From: an uncultured Atopobiaceae bacterium
GTDB lineage: Bacteria; Actinomycetota; Coriobacteriia; Coriobacteriales; Atopobiaceae
NCBI GenBank assembly: GCA_900770865.1
Contig: CAAGLU010000140.1
Location: 1 to 9,095, forward strand
Direction: 5' to 3'
DNA: 9,095 bases
The position numbers were made by a program, and so were the translations under genes. The notes under the pieces are model-generated. The model saw only the letters and a program-made list of their open reading frames with translations. It searched no databases and was not told the DNA's origin. Of this stretch, positions 6,427 to 9,095 are shown piece after piece (the stretch's first letter is position 1; the number at the start of each line of letters is the position of its first letter).

Positions 6427-8232
6427 ATGGGAAAGCAGCTACTGTCGGGCAACGAGGCCATCGCTGAGGGGGCGTGGTCGGCCGGCGCAGGCGTGGGGAC
6501 GGGCTACCCCGGCACCCCCTCCACCGAGACCCTCGAGAACCTCGTGCAGCACGGTGACGTCTACTGCGAGTGGTCGCCCAACGAGAAGGTCGCCCTTGAG
6601 GTGGGCATTGGCTCTGCCATGGGCGGCGTGCGCACGCTGGTTACCATGAAGCACGTTGGCCTCAACGTTGCGGCAGACCCGTTTATGAGCGTCACCAACA
6701 CTGGCGTTAACGCCGGCCTGGTGCTTCTCGTTGCCGACGACCCCTCCATGTACAGCTCCCAGAACGAGCAGGACACGAGGAACTACGCAGCGTTTGCTCG
6801 CGTGCCGTGCCTGGACCCGTCTGACTCCCAGGAGGCCTACGACTTCACGCGCAAGGCGTTCGACATCTCCGAGCGCTTCGACGCGCCGGTCATTCTCCAC
6901 GAGACCATGCGCATCGCCCACACGAGGACCATGGTCGAGTGCTCCCACGAGCGCGACCTTGAGGCCGCCGCGCCGCGCGACTACCAGAGCCAGCCCAGCA
7001 AGTACGTCATGATGCCGGCCTACGCCGTGGCGCGCACCCGCGTGACCAACGAGCGCGAGGATGCCCTGGTTGAGTTTGCCGAGACGAGCGACCTCAACCG
7101 CGTCGAGATGCGCGACACCAGGGTTGGCATCATCGTTGCCGGAGCCCTCTACAACCACGTGCGCGAGGCGCTGCCCGAGGCATCCACGCTCAAGCTGGGT
7201 CTCACCTGGCCGCTGCCTCCTAAGCTCCTCGCGAGCTTTGCGGCCTCGGTGGAGAAGGTCTACGTGGTGGAGGAGTCCTGCCGCTACTTCCGCGACCACG
7301 TGGCCGCACTGGGCATCAAGCTCTCCGAGCCGCCCGCGGCGCCGCTCCCCCGCTCCGGGGAGATCTTCCCCGCCGACATCCAGCGGAGCTTTGGCGTGGC
7401 CACGCCCGCGCACCTCGAGGCAGCGAAGGACCTTCCTCCTCGCCCGCCCGCGTTCTGCGCCGGCTGCCCGCACCGCCTAGTCTTTAACGAGCTGCGCCGC
7501 ATGAAGGCCATCGTGACCGGTGACATTGGCTGCTACACGCTGGGAGCCGTCGCGCCCTTCCGCGCCGTCGACTCGGTAATCGACATGGGCGCCTCTCTCA
7601 GCATGAGCCACGGTATGGAACTTGCCGGCATCCCTGAGCGCACCAAGCGCCCCGTGATTGGCGTCATTGGCGACTCCACCTTTGCGCACTCCGGCATCAC
7701 GTCGCTTCTCGGCACCGCCTACAACGGGGGCAAGGGCACGCTTCTCATCCTGGACAACCGCACCACGGCCATGACCGGCACGCAGGGCAACCCCGTGAAC
7801 GGCCTCACCCTCTCCGAGCAGGGCGCGCGCATCAGCCCGCTTGTCGACGCGGACGAGAAGCCCTCGGTGCTCGATCGTCCGGCCGGGCGCCCGCTCGACC
7901 TGCCCGCGCTCTGCCGCGCCATCGGCGTCGACGAGGTCATCGAGGCAGACGCGCAGGACTTGAAGGCTGTGCGCGCCGCGCTCAAGGAGGCCGTCTCGCA
8001 CGAGGATCTGCTCTCGGTGGTCATCTTCCGCTCACCGTGCCGACTGGTTGACCGCACGCACAAGCCCGCGCCCGTCATTCGCGACTGCCGACGCTGCGGC
8101 ACCTGCATCCAGATTGGCTGCCCGGCGCTGGGCAAGGACGAGACCAACTACGCCATCATCGACCCCACGCAGTGCGTGGGCTGCGGCCAGTGCGAGCAGG
8201 TGTGCCCGTTTGGGTGCATCAAGTCCGAGTAG
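6427..8232 (+). CDS. iorA: Indolepyruvate:ferredoxin oxidoreductase, alpha subunit
   Basis: A 601-aa catalytic subunit. With IorB it carries out arylpyruvate + CoA + oxidised ferredoxin = arylacetyl-CoA + CO2 + reduced ferredoxin. The N-terminal pyruvate-oxidoreductase-like domain contains GYPGTPSTE at 26-34 and the NEKVALEVGIGSAMGG region at 52-67. The thiamine-diphosphate domain starts near 341 with CAGCPHR (344-350), then GDIGCYTLG at 365-373, the Mg-ThDP motif GDSTFAHSG at 415-423 and DNRTTAMTG at 443-451. The C-terminus carries a two-cluster ferredoxin domain: C554, C557, C560, C565-P and C583, C586, C589, C593-P. The length matches the family and nothing is missing. The ATG at 6427 is preceded by GAGAGGA with 6-nt spacing. 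The stop is 30 bp before iorB. The order ligase-iorA-iorB indicates aromatic 2-oxoacid metabolism; a broader 2-oxoacid range is possible. Confidence 0.95.
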   Translation: MGKQLLSGNEAIAEGAWSAGAGVGTGYPGTPSTETLENLVQHGDVYCEWSPNEKVALEVGIGSAMGGVRTLVTMKHVGLNVAADPFMSVTNTGVNAGLVLLVADDPSMYSSQNEQDTRNYAAFARVPCLDPSDSQEAYDFTRKAFDISERFDAPVILHETMRIAHTRTMVECSHERDLEAAAPRDYQSQPSKYVMMPAYAVARTRVTNEREDALVEFAETSDLNRVEMRDTRVGIIVAGALYNHVREALPEASTLKLGLTWPLPPKLLASFAASVEKVYVVEESCRYFRDHVAALGIKLSEPPAAPLPRSGEIFPADIQRSFGVATPAHLEAAKDLPPRPPAFCAGCPHRLVFNELRRMKAIVTGDIGCYTLGAVAPFRAVDSVIDMGASLSMSHGMELAGIPERTKRPVIGVIGDSTFAHSGITSLLGTAYNGGKGTLLILDNRTTAMTGTQGNPVNGLTLSEQGARISPLVDADEKPSVLDRPAGRPLDLPALCRAIGVDEVIEADAQDLKAVRAALKEAVSHEDLLSVVIFRSPCRLVDRTHKPAPVIRDCRRCGTCIQIGCPALGKDETNYAIIDPTQCVGCGQCEQVCPFGCIKSE

Positions 8233-8262
8233 CCCGGCCCAGAGCAAGGGAGGTAGACACAC

Positions 8263-8901
8263 ATGCCACACGCAACAGCATCCGCGGCCAGCTCGACCGT
8301 CCACATGGGCGAGCGCGTGCATCTTGACCACACCATGACCGTCCTTCTCGTGGGCGTTGGCGGACAGGGCACGATCCTTGCCGGCAACATCCTTGCCATG
8401 ACCGCCTCGGAGGCGGGCCTCGACGTGAAGGTCTCCGAGATCCACGGCATGAGCCAGCGAGGCGGCTCAGTCTCGACCATCATCCGCATGGGCGAGCACG
8501 TGGACTCCATGGTCTGCGACCCGGGCACGGCCGACGTGCTAGTGGCGTTTGAGGCCATCGAGGCCCTGCGCAACCAGCAGTTCCTTAAGGAGGGCGGGCG
8601 TCTCTTTGTGAACGACGAGACCATCACCCCCGTACCCGTGAACATTGGCAACGCTCAGATGCCGCGGCGGGTGGGTGCGCGCCTGGACGAGATTGGCGCC
8701 GTGCGCATTGACGCCGGCGAGATTGCCCGTAGCGTGGGGAGCCCCCGCTCGACCAACGTGGTGCTGGTAGGCGCGCTCTCGACGGCGCTGCCGTTTGCCG
8801 TCGACGAGTGGCGCGACGCCATCAGCCGCCGTGTGCCGCCCAAGACGGTCGAGGCTAACCTCGCCGCGTTCGACGCCGGTCGCAAGGCGGTCGAGCGGTA
8901 G
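8263..8901 (+). CDS. iorB: Indolepyruvate:ferredoxin oxidoreductase, beta subunit
   Basis: A 212-aa partner of IorA, with the fold of the pyruvate-oxidoreductase gamma domain, needed for the active heterotetramer. The glycine-rich GVGGQGTILAG at 31-41 and SEIHGMSQRGGSV at 58-70 are family hallmarks, and the length is close to typical (about 190-220 aa). The ATG at 8263 has GGGAGG at 8248-8253, 9 nt upstream. This start gives a 24-residue Ala/Ser/His-containing extension before the conserved MTVLLVGVGG. The internal ATGs at 8305 and 8335 have no ribosome binding site, so the longer form is preferred, although some relatives start right at MTVLLVG. The gene is third in the operon, 30 bp after iorA, and a terminator follows 32 bp after the stop. 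Cysteines are few, so the Fe-S clusters lie in IorA. Confidence 0.93.
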   Translation: MPHATASAASSTVHMGERVHLDHTMTVLLVGVGGQGTILAGNILAMTASEAGLDVKVSEIHGMSQRGGSVSTIIRMGEHVDSMVCDPGTADVLVAFEAIEALRNQQFLKEGGRLFVNDETITPVPVNIGNAQMPRRVGARLDEIGAVRIDAGEIARSVGSPRSTNVVLVGALSTALPFAVDEWRDAISRRVPPKTVEANLAAFDAGRKAVER

Positions 8902-8933
8902 GTCGCGGGGTTACGTAGCCGCAACGTCTGCAG

Positions 8934-8966
8934 GCGCCCGGGTCAGTCGCTGGCCCGGGCGCTTTT
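8934..8966 (+). terminator. Intrinsic terminator of the ligase-iorAB operon
   Basis: A 9-bp perfect G/C stem, GCGCCCGGG at 8934-8942 with CCCGGGCGC at 8954-8962, has an 11-nt loop and is followed by TTTT at 8963-8966. It lies 32 bp beyond the iorB stop and closes the three-gene operon. Confidence 0.88.
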
Positions 8967-8978
8967 CTCGTTGCACTT

Positions 8979-9012
8979 GGCGCGGGTCCTTCTCGCCGGA
9001 CCTTCCCGCGCC
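8979..9012. repeat. Second GC-rich dyad after the operon
   Basis: GGCGCGGG at 8979-8986 pairs with CCCGCGCC at 9005-9012, and TCC at 8987-8989 can pair with GGA at 8998-9000 across a small bulge. No T-run follows on the plus strand. It may be a 3' end stabiliser, a back-up stop site, or a terminator for a minus-strand gene to the right of the window. Confidence 0.45.
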
Positions 9013-9077
9013 CGCAGTTCTCGCTTGCCTCTCTTCTCGCGCTCCTCTCTCGTCCCTCTCGCCCCCTCCCGTAAACC

Positions 9078-9094
9078 TGCGGCTTAATAGCAGT
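9078..9094 (+). repeat. Partial copy of the 2430-2452 inverted-repeat arm
   Basis: TGCGGCTTAATAGCAGT at 9078-9094 matches 2436-2452 at 16 of 17 positions (A for T at one site). The window ends just after, so whether a second arm follows cannot be seen. The preceding stretch, about 9013-9070, is a C/T-rich run with no gene. Confidence 0.6.
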
Positions 9095-9095
9095 C

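Noticed and set aside
6439..7473. 344-aa open frame on the minus strand opposite iorA
   Set aside because: It is an antisense shadow with no domain; iorA is complete on the plus strand.

Overview
The window is GC-rich throughout, with strong G/C preference at third codon positions and clear GGAGG-type ribosome binding sites. Ferredoxin-dependent and radical SAM enzymes point to a strict anaerobe. Together with the protein styles, this suggests a high-GC anaerobic actinobacterium of the Coriobacteriia type (Olsenella, Atopobium or Collinsella relatives, from gut, rumen or mouth). That assignment is an inference; there is no rRNA or other marker to confirm it.

Layout. (1) 1-975, minus strand: a HAD-IIB (Cof-type) phosphatase, followed 21-27 bp downstream by the first 31-33 codons of a gene that resembles a PPK2-family polyphosphate kinase and runs off the left edge. 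(2) 976-2372, plus strand: a monocistronic zinc-dependent dehydrogenase of the (R,R)-2,3-butanediol dehydrogenase type, closed by a strong intrinsic terminator. (3) 2373-2645: a convergent intergenic region with a perfect 23-bp inverted repeat, part of which recurs at the right end of the window, and a hairpin that probably ends the radical SAM transcript. (4) 2646-4160, minus strand: a radical SAM protein with a SPASM-like cysteine-rich C-terminal half; its substrate is unknown. (5) 4161-4734: a 574-bp divergent intergenic region with a 17-bp palindrome, a tandem 20-bp repeat and a nested set of inverted and direct repeats. (6) 4735-8901, plus strand: a three-gene operon encoding an AMP-forming acyl-CoA ligase, IorA and IorB (indolepyruvate:ferredoxin oxidoreductase), closed by an intrinsic terminator. 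(7) 8967-9095: a pyrimidine-rich intergenic tail.

The most coherent system is the ligase-IorA-IorB operon. IorAB interconverts arylpyruvates (indole-, phenyl- and 4-hydroxyphenylpyruvate) with arylacetyl-CoA, CO2 and reduced ferredoxin. The ligase would connect arylacetyl-CoA with free arylacetate. The cluster can therefore be read as aromatic amino acid fermentation to arylacetates, or in reverse as salvage of arylacetates into aromatic amino acids. The sequence does not settle the direction. The divergently transcribed radical SAM gene may or may not be linked to this pathway.

No tRNA, rRNA, CRISPR array, transposase or phage gene was seen.
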